Assembly (NCBI GenBank): GCA_027924645.1
Contig: BSBN01000297.1
Location: 8,246,001-8,310,000 of the forward strand
From: Cunninghamia lanceolata
Lineage: Eukaryota > Streptophyta > Pinopsida > Cupressales > Cupressaceae
Reading direction: 5' to 3'
DNA length: 64,000 nucleotides
The position numbers were made by a program, and so were the translations under genes. The notes beneath the pieces were generated by a model. It was not told the DNA's origin and ran no database searches. It saw nothing but the letters and a program-made list of their open reading frames with translations. Shown here piece after piece: positions 35,014 through 47,789 of this stretch; position 1 is the stretch's first letter, and every line of letters starts with the position of its first letter.

Positions 35014-36882
35014 TTGGAGCCAAAATCTCATGGCCTCAAGTTTTAAAGTTTGAACAATATCGAACACCATCAATACACCTCCCGAACCTCAAGATTTGAC
35101 GTGCAACTAACACTTGAAAATTTGGGGTCCAATTGCCACTTCACAACTGATAAACACAAGAACAAGTCCAAGTCCTTACACTCCTAGAAATTTAGACTTC
35201 AGGGTCTGAATGACAACATGCATTTTAGACTTCAGGATCTAAAATACAACTTAAACTTTGTAAAACTTAGGCACAAGTCTAAAATGCACCAAGTTGGTAG
35301 TTTGGAATTTGGGTCTAACTTGCATTATGCATCATGCAAAATTACAAATCAACTCTAAACTTTGACCCCTTGCTAATTCAGACTTCAAGGTCTGAAGTAC
35401 ATTCTGCACAATGTAAAATGCAAGTGGATTTTTTGAACTTTGACCTTCCTGTAGTTTAGACTCGCAACTCTGAAATGCATGCAATTCAAGTTGTGAAGTC
35501 TGATTTGTAACAACAATCTGTTGAAAAGTAATACAAGTCCAAGCTAGTAAGGCCCATTTTCTTTCTTGATGAGGTATAACTTCATCAATTTCCATGATGG
35601 GAGAAAATGTTTTGGACCAAACATTCAAGCAAGCATGGGCTATGAATTGGCCACATGATTACTTCTCGAAGGGGCACAATTCCCAAGAAATAAGGTAAAC
35701 AATAAATCTTACTCTAATAAACAAAGGAAAACAACATAATTAATGTAGCCTCAAGCAAGGAAGATAAATCATAGATAATCAACTCTACTTGAATAGAATA
35801 AAATGATAAATGGAAGGAAATATAATTAATACTAGAAAAATCACCATGCCACAAGTAGAAAGGAACTTTCCACGCTCTCCAAGTATAATCTATAAGTCTA
35901 GATATCCCAAATGGTGGTATATTTCTACCTAACCATGTGAAACCCTTAGGCCCACCCTTTTGAACTGAGAGATGATTGATCAAGCAATCAAACACACTAA
36001 CACAATATAATCATGGGGATGGCACAAAATGACATCTTATCAACCAAGCACACAAACAATTCAAATCAAGTACATATTGTATTAAGGGTCATGGGCTCCA
36101 ACCAAAACACACATGAAGACATGGTAATATCCACCAAGATCATACAAATGAACACAAGACAAATTGGGTACTAGTGACAAAATGAAAATAAGAAAAAGGA
36201 CTACCAAGCATAGAACATAGAGTATCATTGTTGTCTTGCATAATTTCCTAAATAGACCTTCAATGCAAGCAACAACATTAGAATTATCTTAGTTTAAATT
36301 TTATTTAAATGTTGAAAACCCCAATTTATTTTATCTCATTATATGCTACCCATACAACACTTCCTACTAATACATCCCCAATTTTAAAAGTGTAGTATGG
36401 TCAACTCTACTCCTAACCTTAGTATCCAATCCTAGGTTCAAAATTAACCTTCGCCTCTATGGTCAAGGCATGAAAAACAAGGTCAAAGTTCACGATCCTT
36501 GTAACATTCACCCACCAAATTAAGGCATGGAAAATGAGGTCCAAGTGTAGGATCCCCATATCCAAGATTGGAAAACATAAATAAAAAAATTCAATCCTAA
36601 CCTAAAATTCAAGGCATGGAAAATAAGGTCAAAGTTCGTGATCCTCAGATCTAATAGGTTGAGAAACTAAAATGATGTATGAGACTCTTCGTCACAAAAT
36701 AAAACATAAAAAATGGTCTAAATTCAAATTTTGGTTTTTAATAAAAAAGGTTTACAACCATAAAATCCCTAAATCCACCATCGATGAGATCACCCAAGAA
36801 CTCCAAAACTTAAATCACAAAATACACAAAATTTAAGAAATCTAAATATACTCTTTGGTTCCCAAAATGCACAATAACACAC
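35014..36882. other. Spacer between Elements 1 and 2 with short dispersed motifs
   Basis: No coding signal. TTTAGACTTCAGGGTCTGAA-type motifs recur between 35,187 and 35,510, some in inverted form. AAGGCATGGAAAAT-AGGTC motifs recur three times at about 36,464, 36,524 and 36,611. It may continue the LTR-like fragment that begins at 19,168. Confidence 0.5.
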
Positions 36883-36921
36883 ATTCCTATAATGGTGAAA
36901 TTAGTTTTAGCTAAGGATGTT

Positions 36922-38102
36922 TTTGATAAAGTCAGCTGGAAAAAAGGGTCCATAACCCTGTACAAAATAGCCCCAAGGGCAGAGCAAAAGCCTCACATAG
37001 GCTAGGAAAAGTGCATTAACAACATACTAACGGGTCATCCCACAATAATGGGTTACATTTTTTGGCCAAACTTAACATCATCACAGAGTAACCTAAAAAC
37101 CCTACAAAACTGACTTTAAGCAAAAACCAATAGCAGAAAACACATAAGAAACAACCAAGTATTCCCTTCGATGCCATGCTTAGTGAGGAATTTGAACATC
37201 TCCTCATAATCCCCCAGGCTGTCAACCCCAATGCCTGGATCTTGTCATTGAACTCCTTCATAACAGAAAAGGTAGTAGCAACATGGTGCAAGACTTTGGT
37301 AGCAAACCCCGCCTTCACTTTCCAATTCTTTTGCAAATCCCCAACCTTAGACTTGAGATCAACAACATCCTCAGCAATCTTATCACACAGGGTGTATTTC
37401 CTCTTGACCTCCTCATCCTCCAAGTAGGAAGTGTTCATTTCAAGGAAGTGGCTAGTGCCCTCTTCCTCTCACACAGACTCCTCAGGTGTACCCCCTTCAT
37501 CTTCTCTTAGAGTGTCTTTCACAAACTCTGACCCACCCAACAACTCAATACCTTGAGGGTTAGCCAAAGGAATACCCACAATACAGTTGGACCTTTTGAC
37601 CCGCTACGTAGTTTTACCGACATTTCCCAACCCATTGCCACCTCCACCTTGCTTAGTAACAACATCCAAATCCATAAATTTTGACACAACCACTTCATCT
37701 TGGATATCCTCCTTCCCTTCGTTTAATTTTTTCATGGGATGGGACCTTCCTCTTCAATTTCCACTGCTCTCTTAAAAGAGGAGACCTCCCCCTTCTTGGC
37801 ATCGGTAGCCTAAGAATTGGGACTCTTGCTTAATTTCTTTAGGGTGGTTTTGCCTTTGGGGTTTTTAGAACCAGATTTAGGATTAGGAATTTTGATCGAT
37901 GGGGAGTCTTGGATTTCCTCAATTCGAGGCCAATCCCCAAGGACAACTGAAAGGGAAGCCACCTCTTTTTGAAACCCAACATATTTCTTCCCTTTACCCT
38001 TAGCACTAGGGCTAGCAACAACGAGGATCGAAGGGGAGTCATGGAGAACACTGACCTTTATGGTATTGGGGGGACACAAGGCTAAATGGAAATGTATTAC
38101 CC
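36922..38102 (-). mobile_element. 1.18-kb insertion with 15-bp flanking duplications
   Basis: TTAGCTAAGGATGTT occurs at 36,907-36,921 and again at 38,103-38,117. In the uninterrupted LTR it occurs once. The insert between has no terminal inverted repeats and no clear poly-A. On the minus strand it holds two well-kept protein-like segments. The first, at 37,810-38,079, is lysine- and serine-rich (PSAKGKGKKYVGFQKEVASL). The second, at 37,016-37,438, starts EVKRKYTLCDKIAEDVVDLK and is helical. A frame shift and stops separate them. Long duplications suggest a LINE-style (target-primed) insertion or repair-linked capture of a transcribed sequence. I cannot name the source. It is GC-richer than the LTR around it. 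Confidence 0.7.
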
Positions 38103-39121
38103 TTAGCTAAGGATGTTGTTAGTTTCCAACTAAAACAATTTTGATAGCATTACATTAGGACTTATCTAGTTTCAAGGGAAATGTATTTTGCTACTATCCA
38201 TATAAGAAGAGAAAAAAAACTCTAAAAAATCATAGAAACTATCTAAAATTAGAAAATAATAGTTTTTCACTAAGCTAAAGCACAAGGAAAATGATAAAGC
38301 AACTATTTTCTATAAAACTAAATATATATTCATATAAAGAAGTAAATAAAATGGAATTTGGTACTAGAAGATGAAGGATGTTATCTAGGATGCTAGTGCA
38401 TCAAGCAAATGTTTGCACACCATGCTGTCATTTGCATAGCTAGAACATGAACAACACTTCTAAAAACAAGTCTTTTTACTTCAACAAATCACCAATCTAC
38501 ACAACAAACCATGGGAAAAACCCAACAACAATCTAAGTGAAAAAACTATGGATAAATGCACTGAAATAACTATATTTGAATGATTGAAACAAGAAATAAA
38601 GAACAATGAAAGGGGAATCACTTGCAAACTCCATGCAACTGAATGTCTCCAAAATACTCGTAACTACAAGACAAAGGGAAAATGGTTGGGGCTGGTTCGG
38701 AGCTTGCCTTGAGGTCAATTGCTATGTTGGTCTTTTGACCTCCATGAACAACCAATATTGAAAATAATAAATAAAAGTGTGTGCTCTTACTTCTTGAGTG
38801 TATCTAGGAAAATAACAAAAGTAACAATAACCAAAATCTATGAGTATCAACCTTGGTCTATGAAGAAGAATACCCTAGTGTGCATAAAAAGGATAAACAA
38901 GGTGGTGGTCTATACCAAAATATTTACCAATGAGTAATGAAAAATGCAGTATAGAAATTACAACAATATTATTCAAATATAATGAGAACAATATTACCAA
39001 GTTAACAATGTGGAAGAAAGGTTGTAAACTCTTTGGAGGATTCTACCAATGTGTAACCAATACAATCCTTTTGTGAGAGCCTCAACTAAAGCAAAGCATA
39101 ATAGTATATTCAATAGAAATT

Positions 39122-39139
39122 GAGAGAGAGAGAGAGAGA
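39122..39139. repeat. (GA)9 microsatellite
   Basis: Eighteen bases of GA repeat in the left LTR of Element 2, absent from the right LTR. Confidence 0.95.
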
Positions 39140-39622
39140 TGCTTCAGCCAAGAGAGAGTACCTAAAAACCAACAATGGAGAGTCTAAAGGAAGGAGAGAA
39201 CCCAAGAAGCCAAAAGAGGAAAAACTTTCAAAAAAATTCTTTTATCAAGGAAGAGAGGGAAGATGAAAGGTCGGGTATGCTTGCAGGTGACATTTTTCTA
39301 CTAGATGAGTGTTACCACCAACAAAAGATGGTAGCTAGGTGGGAAAGAAATGATTTGAATTTTGAAAACTTTTAGGACACTAATGTGTCATGTGGATGTC
39401 TGTGTCACGCTCGTGTCCTAGGGAAATTCTTTAGAATTTTACATGTGTTTCTAGAATAGTAGGAAGGATATAAATTCAGAATGAAATCTTGGCAAACCTT
39501 GATGAGTAAAATAGGTCAAGGTTAGGCTCAAGTGGTTTTAGAAACATGGTACGAGATCATACACCAAAGTGAGTTCAAAACACAACATGAAATTATGAGG
39601 GTACATAATTTTTGACATTACA

Positions 39623-39637
39623 TATTGCCCCCACTTT
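39623..39637 (-). other. Polypurine tract of Element 2
   Basis: On the minus strand AAAGTGGGGGCAATA runs directly into TGTAATG, the LTR start. This is the plus-strand primer site of reverse transcription. It resembles the Element 1 tract (GAGGGGGTAAATA). Confidence 0.75.
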
Positions 39638-40689
39638 AGTGGGTTGATGATACTAGGTGATAACCTATGCTAAAGTACATAAATAAAATATTGAAAGGAA
39701 ATAACATAATGTAAAGGATACTCAAAAAAATATTGTAGAGGGCACATAAATTCTCTAGGTGGAAAGATGATTCCCCCATACCGAGAACGTACAAAACCAC
39801 AGTATTAGGTACTGCAATCCTATAAAATCACAATGTTAGAAAAAAATATAATCCTACAAGACCAAGATGTGTTAGTCTAAAATTAAAGTAGTAAACAAAG
39901 GAATTCTAAAATGACAAGAAGAATGATATGAAGACAAAGGAATCAAAAATAAATAAGGGTGAATGTATGCACCCTCATATTTTTTCTTGATGATTGACAA
40001 ATAAAAACAAGAAAGAGAGTTCACCACTTTTGAGTTTAAAGAGAAATTTTTGTTAAAAACACACTTTAAACAGTTATTTTATAAAATAACATCTCGACAA
40101 AAAGTATATCACAAGAAAGAGGGTAGAGCCAAGGCTCGGATAAAAGAAACAACGCAAAAATCTGAACTTCATCCAAAAGTTATGAAGGTTTCCATGTAGG
40201 AGGTGCTGCAAAAAAATTGAATTTTTTGAAAATTTACTATAAATAGTAAAAAATTCAAATTTACTATTCATTTGAATATTCTAAATTTGGCAATTTTCAA
40301 GCATCAAGAGCATCCTGAGAGCAAAAATGCCACACATACAAGACTTTTGACACTCGAGATTAGACCAGCTATGGGATTGAGTGGAGCAGGGTCTCGACAT
40401 GCAGGAGGTGAGTAAAAAAATTAATTTTAGTTGCATTTTTACTTGATTTTCATGCTTGATGGGATCCACACTACACGTTTGGGTCCTATCGGCATGCTAT
40501 CGTCCTATGGGTGTGCTACCATCCATCATATGCACCAGTGCCCTTTGGGCATGCTAGCATCCAAAAAGGGCACTAGGGTATGAAGGGTGTGCTAATGTTC
40601 AAGGGTGTAGGCATCCCATAAAGACTTAGCAAAATTTTGATTTTTTAGATTTAGAATTTAATTTATGAGGAGGTAGAACTGACATAATG
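39638..40689. other. Element 2 3' spacer
   Basis: No domain readable. Near 40,490-40,570 short motifs around GGGCATGCTA/GGGTGTGCTA recur. Confidence 0.45.
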
Positions 40690-41700
40690 TTGTTTTCATG
40701 TTTTATAGTACCCACATATGATGCAAGAGCATACAAGAGGGAGCATTCTCACATTGCTGTGAGGTTGCCTTAGTGCCTTATCTTAAGAGGAGTTTATGCT
40801 ACTATGTTGAGTGGATGTATACAAGGTATCATGATGCCAGAGATGTGATTCCATGATCACATGCTCAAGATGCTGATGGAGAGGTGGAATTCGGATGCCT
40901 TGGTCTTTCGACTACCAATGAGAGAGATGAACATCACATTAGAGGATGTCTACTGCATCCTTAGGCTACCTATTCTAGCTCGCTAGGTGTTAATCATCGA
41001 GTAGCAATTATTGTCCTACATACAAGTGAGGTGGTTATACACAATCAGTCAGATCATGTCTGGTGACACCACATGGCACATATACATGAGGTGGCTAGAG
41101 TAGGGGGCAATGCTCGTGCCCCTAGTTAGATGCATTTTGATAGCCACTGTCACCACACACTTGTACGATGGTCTCGTCCATACCATCAAGGTGATGGAGG
41201 AGATAGATATAATGTTTACATGGGGATGAAGCATGCTTTCCCACTTTTATCAGGATCTAGGCTACTATGTCTATTATGAGGGCCACAATTTGATGCCCTG
41301 CATGCTCCTATAGGTGTGGGCATTCAAGCACATAATGTGCACATAGCCAACATGCTACCCCATGGTTATAGTATGGGACATGCCTCTAGTGCACATGTAC
41401 CCTTGAGAAGGCCTTGTCAGTTTGGAGACTTACTTTTCTGGCACCAGACAATCAATAGGCTACCCATCATAGATGTGGTGTGGAGGCCATATTGAAAAAT
41501 GAAGGCCTAGGTTGGCATGGGCCACCAGATGGATAGGATGTAGAGGGATTAATGGTTTTTCAATCACCTTGATCCCATCATTGTTCCCTTCTACTATAGA
41601 CAAGTGATGATGTAGTTTGATTAGGTGCAGGGTATTCCTACAGCTATGTCAACCTACGTGCACTCACATTGCAATGTTGTTAGGCCTATAGACTAGCCTC
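40690..41700 (+). pseudogene. Antisense Plant Mobile Domain (PMD) remnant, Element 2
   Basis: The plus strand, opposite to the element's pol, reads MLKMLMERWNSDALVFRLPM then REMNITLEDVYCILRLPILA at 40,861-40,980. This is the PMD core: ERW, then F-LP-GE-TITL-DV--IL-L. In another frame further on come IDVVWRPY (about 41,469-41,492) and PFYYRQVMM-FD-VQGIPTA (41,586-41,645). These match the domain's C-terminal V-W-PY and R-V-RQFG--Q-IP signatures. The spacing fits one PMD of about 300 residues broken by stops and at least one frameshift. PMD proteins of the MAIN/MAIL1 type act in heterochromatin silencing and genome stability in Arabidopsis, and PMDs are known from transposons. Its role in the element is unknown. 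Confidence 0.7.
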
Positions 41701-42940
41701 AACCCATAGTTACAAATGTGGCTTTGAGTGATTCATATGATGAAGCAAATGATGTGGCTCTAGCCTCAAATATTGATGATGTCAAAGTGACCCCAAGGTT
41801 TGTGGCATGGTGGGTAGCATCACAAATAGCAACAATATATCTAGTGGATACCCCAATTGGAGACCTTGGGCCACTAAGATCTTGGGAGGACTCAGAGGAG
41901 AGTTGAGGAGAGGAGTCCATTGGTGATGAGGTGGAGGAGTAGAAGGAGGTTGCATAAGTAGTGGCAGCGGTGATGAGGGATGAGGGTGGCATTAATGAGT
42001 GGGGTGCCCAGTGTATTAGTACATGGAGGTTCAAGCAGTGCAACTACTGCAAGGCATACCATGGTACCATCCATTACAACAACCACCATGACAACCACAA
42101 CATCATTGATGACACCTACTAGATAGGTAGATCGTATAGATCCTGATTAGCAAAATGAGTGATCTAGGTGAGGACCTTATGATTTTTGCATTGTGATTTG
42201 AGTAGAATACTAGATGTTAATTTATTATAATTTTATCATATGTGACCAATGAGACTTTATTTGGTTTTTGTAGTGTACAGATTGGAGTGGCTTGACTTCA
42301 TAGGTTGAGTCATTATAGAGATGGCGTTGACAGTGCAACTTGAGCAGAGCACGAAGGTTAGCTATAGGATGCAATAAACTACTAGTAGGCACCTTGACAT
42401 TCTTGAGCCTATTATGCAGCTGAGAGATGCATACAAGGAGGGCTAAGCATGAGGGGATCAAGTCACTGTGGAGGTTGTGTCCCTGACTACAAAGCAGGGG
42501 TAGGATGTTGCATAGGTTACAACGCTCACTGGTGAGTGAAATTGGGTAGTAGCACATGTAGCAACACTCACTATAGAGCACAATCTAGCCGTGACAATAG
42601 TAGAGAGTGCAAAGATTGCATGTGATGCTTTATAGAGCCAGTTAGATTACAACAAGTCTAAATTTTAGAGGGCTTAGATGACACTGGCCATAGACCTAAA
42701 TCATCCCAGGGTATAGACACTAATGATAGAGGGAGATAGGCTACAAACAAAGGTTTCTAGATTTTTACTGAGTGAGCTACAACTCACAAGTGAGGCAATG
42801 GAGTTTAGAGGCTCAGTGATGGGCCTAAAGACGTGGAGTGGGTCTAGGCACGATTCTCAGTCTATAGCCTCATGACAAGAGTCATCTGTATCACATCCAC
42901 TTGCACCTGAGGGCTCTGGTAGCTATGCCCCTCCTTAATA
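41701..42940 (+). pseudogene. Tail of the antisense PMD frame, low-complexity
   Basis: Downstream of the PMD the plus strand keeps short protein-like stretches (for example 41,718-41,906, with ASQIATIYLVDTPIGDLG). Glu/Gly-rich codons follow near 41,890-42,000, then helix-type sequence up to 42,940. This looks like a variable C-terminal tail with coiled coil, as in the other PMD remnant. Many stops. Confidence 0.35.
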
Positions 42941-42990
42941 CATATTTTTGTATGATGTATTTTGAATATACACCACATTTTGATACAATG

Positions 42991-43091
<101 letters not shown>

Positions 43092-43749
43092 TTTTGTATT
43101 TTGATCAATATATTTGTGTTATGAGATGCATTTGTTTTCATGCGTGTTTATGATGTTATTGTTTTGATGAAATTGTTTAATTAAATTCTATAATGATCTA
43201 ATCAAACAATTTAAAATGGAATTGTTTAATTAAATATTGCAAAGATCTAATTAAACAATTGAGATGAATGAAATCAATTAATCATTTACACAATTAACTA
43301 ATGAACATGGTAAACAAAATGTGGTAATTTCCATTCATAAATGAAAACTAGAACTAAGCATTCAAGACATAAATTGTGTTGAGGATAGAAACAATAAGCG
43401 TGTACACAAATGTAAAGTATATAAAACACTGAACAAACTAACAAATTGTGTTTTAAGAAATTGAATTGTATACTCATTTATAGTAAAAAATACAAAATAA
43501 ACCATAGCACAAAGTAATTGTGCCAATGATAGAATGACATGAGATAAACAATGATAAATTCCTAATAATAATCTTGTTATACAAATGTCATATAAAGAAA
43601 TCATGCATGGAAATGATGAAGATGCATATCATTTATAGGTTCTTTAAAAGGTGTACCATCCATCATAGAGAGGCCATACACTCCAAAACCATAAATGGAA
43701 GTGATGATGTAAAGACCCAACTAGTTGAGACTAAACTTTCCTTTGGCAT

Positions 43750-44580
43750 CAGCTAGGGCATTCACATTGCATTAATTCTCGTAAAGATCTAAGTCACCTA
43801 CTTGGAACGAATAATGCAGGTTTTGCTGATTATAATTGTGACTGAGAGTTTTTGGTAGGATTGGAAATGTTTGAGAGGATTGATACGATACTCATCAATC
43901 ATTTTAAGTTGTTACAATAATTGTCCATGATAAGTAGTGTCATCAATGAGGCGTTGAAGCAAAATTTGTAATGACATAATTTCTAGCTCCAAAGGCATGA
44001 TAACATCAACGCCATACATAAGATCATATGGGATAGTTTTAATAGCCATACAAATGTTCATACAATAGGCCTATAATGCACAAGAGAGTGAGTGTGTCAA
44101 TTTTTACCATGCTTATTCATAGTTTTACAAAGAATCTATTCAATTATTTTATTGGAAGCCTTAAACTAATCATTAGACCAAAATCTTTTTTGAACGTAAA
44201 ACTTTTTGAGGAACTACTTCACATCCTCATTCTTAAATGACAAACCATTATCAAAAATAAAGGTGAAAAAGGGAGTCTAAAACAAGAAATGATATACCAC
44301 ATAGAAATCAACAGATCACTTTAATGGTCATGGATCGAAGTGAAACAAATTCAACCTATTTCATGAAATAATCTGATGCAATAATGATGAATGTGTGATC
44401 CTAAGAAAATGAAGGATAATTTTTTTTTATTAGATCTAAGCCCTAGATGAAAATGGCCAAGGAGATGTCTGGGCATAAAGTTCTTTTGTGGGAGTGCAAA
44501 TCAGATTATTGTGTTGTTGGCATTGAGGGAATTTCTTAACAAAATAAAAGGAATCTTGTTCCATGCTTTACTAATAGTAC
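43750..44580 (-). pseudogene. Integrase remnant, Element 2
   Basis: On the minus strand the region reads HHYCIRLFHEIG (from a D-YF-KW-E type core), then FDNGLSFKNEDV (the FDNG that holds the second catalytic Asp), then LLKLSHMIMYG, and VDVIMPLELEIMSLQILLQR (from the AVMPLE-E--S-R segment common to plant gypsy integrases). The order is right for the integrase core to C-terminal region, and it lies after the second RNase H as expected. Stops are frequent. The first catalytic Asp and the catalytic Glu cannot be placed with confidence. The N-terminal zinc domain is not clear. Confidence 0.65.
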
Positions 44581-45089
44581 CCCATTCATAGAAGTTTTTG
44601 GACTAAGTATTTTCCATTGAAGTGCCCCCCACAAGCACCTAAATGGATTTGAGGGAAATGGTTATTTCAAATGAAGTAAGACAATGGAGAAGGAGACCGT
44701 TATAACCTTGGAGATATAAGGTATTGGGAAAAATGATATATCATGTTGCGAGCTTCCACATTATTCGAGTGTGAGAACTTTTAGAAGAGTTATTCAAGAA
44801 TGTACCATCACACAAATATTTGAATATATGGGAATACCATTCCTCATAATCAATATTATAGCATAGAAGAGTGTTAGAGGGAGAACCATCCACAATAGCC
44901 GGTAAAGAGAAGGTGTGAATAATAAAGTGATAATCATCAATTGAATCATCAAAGGGAACAAGGGAGGTTGCGCTTGCTATTGAATTTGTATGATGATTAT
45001 CCTTACACAAGATAGTCTCAATGGAGAAAGAAGAGAATTGACGAAGTGGTGATAAAGCTAGGTCACATGATTTCAAGAGAGTTTGTCAT

Positions 45090-46830
45090 GTTTATCTTGA
45101 TAGGAACCAATGACTTTCTTTATGATTAACTATGAATTGCCATAAATGTGAATGATTTGGATGTTTAGAGATAACGTGACATGTAATCTAGTGATGAGGG
45201 CTTTGTACCATGTGATGTTATTTGTGCATTGAAAGTTGAGATAGAAGGAGAGGGGAATTGGATTACTAGAGGGAGAAACTAGTATTACACTAGCTTCATA
45301 GCTAGTTCAACACCTTGATCCATTAAAGAAATATTCTTGTGGATGATCATTATCTAATGAAAATATATGGTCATCAGGGAAAGAATTGAGATTTGGAAAG
45401 GGAAATGGAGAGGGAGTGTTAGCTAAATGATCCGCTAATGCCTATCCCTTTATTTTCTTTTGAGAGACAAATTTAAGGTCAAATTCAATTAGCAACATCA
45501 CTCATTTAGCTAAGTGACCTAACAAATCCATTTTGGAGAATAGATGTTTGAGAGGATCAAATTTGACAATTACATGCATTTCTGCATGGACAAGGTAATG
45601 TCTCAACTTATGTGTTGCGAATACTAAGGTGAGACATTGCTTCTCTAGTGTGGATTAATGAGTTTCATAGTTGAGGAGGGTTCGACTGATGTAATATACA
45701 ATGCATTCCCTACCTTCATCATCATGCTAGGCCAAGAGAGTAGCCAAAGCTTGAGATGATGTAGATGTATAAAGAAGAAGACATCCAGTACTAATTGGAA
45801 ACAAAATAGGAGGATTAGCTAAGTAGTGTTTGAGATCTTTGAAGGCCTTTTATAAATCTTCATTCCAATTGAAACGAACATCCTTTTTAAGGAGATGAGT
45901 AAAGGGAAGCGTACAATCTTCTAGTTGTGAAATAAACTGATGAATAGCTTGAATCTTTCCCTATAGACTATGAAGTTCATAAATATTTCTTAGAGGTGGC
46001 ATGTTTACAATAGAATTGATTTTGTTTATATCAACCTCGATACCATGATGCGAAACAATAAACCCCCAAAATTTGCTGCTATCGAACGCTGAAGATGCAC
46101 TTATGGGGATATAGGCACATGTTGTATAGGCATAGGCACTCAAAGATGAGGCAAATATTAAAGACGTGATCTTGGTGCAAAATGGACTTGGTAAAGATAT
46201 CATCAACATAGTCCTCTATAATGTTGTGAATGAAATCATGAAATATTAGGGTCATTGCACATTGATAAGTTGCACCTGCATTCTTCAATCCAAATGACAT
46301 GACCATGTAATAGAAGGTACCCCAAGGGGTCATGAATGTAGTTTTGTATTGATCATGTAGATTGATAAGAATTTGATTATAGTTTGAGAAGCCATCCATG
46401 AAAGAAAGTAAGGCATGATTGGTTGTGGAATCAACTATCATGTCAGTATCTAGGAGAGGGAAGCCATCCTTTAAGGATGCTTTATTAAGATCTCATAAAT
46501 CAATGCATACTCGAATATAGTTGTTAGGTTTAGTGACAACCACAATATTTGCAATTCAAGGTGAATAGTCTATGGGTGGATAAATCCATCTTATAAGAGC
46601 TTTTCTATCTCAACCTTGATGATTAGGGTAACCTTACGATGCATTTTATGAATTTTCTGCTTGATAGGCTAGGCATCAGGATAAAGCACTTTATTATGAC
46701 CACAACCTTTGGGTCTATACTAGACATATCCTAATATGACTAGGCAAATAGATCGGGAAATTCCTGTAAGAGATCAGGATGTGAAGACTATTCATTAGAA
46801 GATAGACACTAATCTATTTAAATGATCTTT
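45090..46830 (-). pseudogene. Reverse transcriptase, RNase H and second RNase H, Element 2
   Basis: Minus strand, high to low. First an RT N-terminal part (IANIVVVTKPNNYIRVCIDL). Then 46,441-46,079 in one open frame: LLSFMDGFSNYNQI, FYYMVMSFGLKNAGATYQ and the catalytic box YVDDI (about 46,198-46,212), all intact in sequence. Then FWGFIVSHHGIEVD and the primary RNase H (about 45,830-45,420, with CIVYYISRTLLNYETH and LRHYLVHAEMHVIV). At about 45,340-45,100 follows a second RNase H of archaeal type. Its usual FDGS, EYEAL and YGDS are here FNGS, WYKAL and YGNS, so all three acidic residues are gone. Dual RNase H marks the Tat clade. RT copies RNA to cDNA and RNase H removes the RNA. Stops break the frame in many places. 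Confidence 0.85.
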
Positions 46831-47229
46831 TTAGTATCTTTAGCATCCATTAAGACATTGATAGTATCTCCAACCAAGAGCGTATTATGGTCCTAAGGAT
46901 TAGATGAATGAGGAGATTCACGAGACATGTTAGAAAATGAATAAGTATCATCAGAGGATAATACAGATTCCTTGAAGTATGTTGTACATTTAAACAATAG
47001 GGAATCCCATGATCATGGTGATACTTAGGCATGTGATCATAGACACCTAGAAATTCCACTAGAGCTTGATCCGTGTAAAAAACATCTAGAGGGGGTATAT
47101 GAAGCTTAGGATTACCCATGATGAGCTTAGGACACAATATAGGAAGGGAAGAAGAACCAAGAGATGTAGAGATCATATTCACATCCATAAAATTCTAGTA
47201 TGAAGTCTTAGAGGGGCAAGGAGGATGAT

Positions 47230-47375
47230 ATCCAAGACCCGTAAAAGAGTAATGCGGATTAGGTTCTAAGGGGATCTTAATACCTTGTTCTTTTCATGCA
47301 CATCCATTACCTTTGTAACCAATTTTAGATAGCATATGAAAACCACGACCATAGCAAGATTACATCTCTATGAAG
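47230..47375 (-). pseudogene. G-patch motif between protease and RT, Element 2
   Basis: The minus strand reads GRGFHMLSKIGYKGNGCA, a stop, then KEQGIKIPLEPNPHYSFTGL and GY. This is the Gly-rich G-patch signature (hhx3Gax2GxGhGx4G): G-F-ML-K-GYKGNG--K-EQGI--PL-P. G-patch motifs bind nucleic acid or activate helicases. They are known in betaretroviruses and in some plant Ty3/gypsy elements downstream of protease. One stop lies in the middle. Confidence 0.75.
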
Positions 47376-47789
47376 GGTGGATGATCTCTTTCAGTGGCTT
47401 AATTGATATGAGAAGTATAATCACTTGAATCCTTAGAAGAAAAAGGATTAGAAGTGTTAATCATTTATGATGATGAAGAAGAAGTAGATTGAATTTTAGG
47501 GATGTCAAAGTGATATGGGTCAATTTTATACTCACCTACAAAGGAAGGAATGAATTCTAAAGGACCCCAGTCATCACTAGGACATGCATTAGAAGACGAG
47601 TTTAAATTATTAATAGAATCATCAAAAGGGTTGATGATGATGAAGCTTGTTTTGGTGAGGAAGAGGGAATGAGATTTTGAAGTGTTGGAGAAGAATCATT
47701 TTGATTCTTAGGATCCACACACTAACAATATTGTAAGGGATCTAGATTATCTTTGATTGTGTATGTTTTATTACCATGAAATTTTTTTA

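Larger units (their letters stand above)
36888..39622 (-). repeat. 3' LTR of Element 2 (left), interrupted
   Basis: In plus reading it starts TATAATGGTG (mutated from TGTAATGGTG) and ends TTTGACATTACA. Without the 36,922-38,102 insert and its duplicated 15 bp it is about 1.54 kb. It matches the right copy across its length. A (GA)9 run at 39,122-39,139 is present only here. Confidence 0.85.

Noticed and set aside
44741..45076. 111-residue minus-strand frame
   Set aside because: Lies between the second RNase H and integrase in another frame, with no domain.
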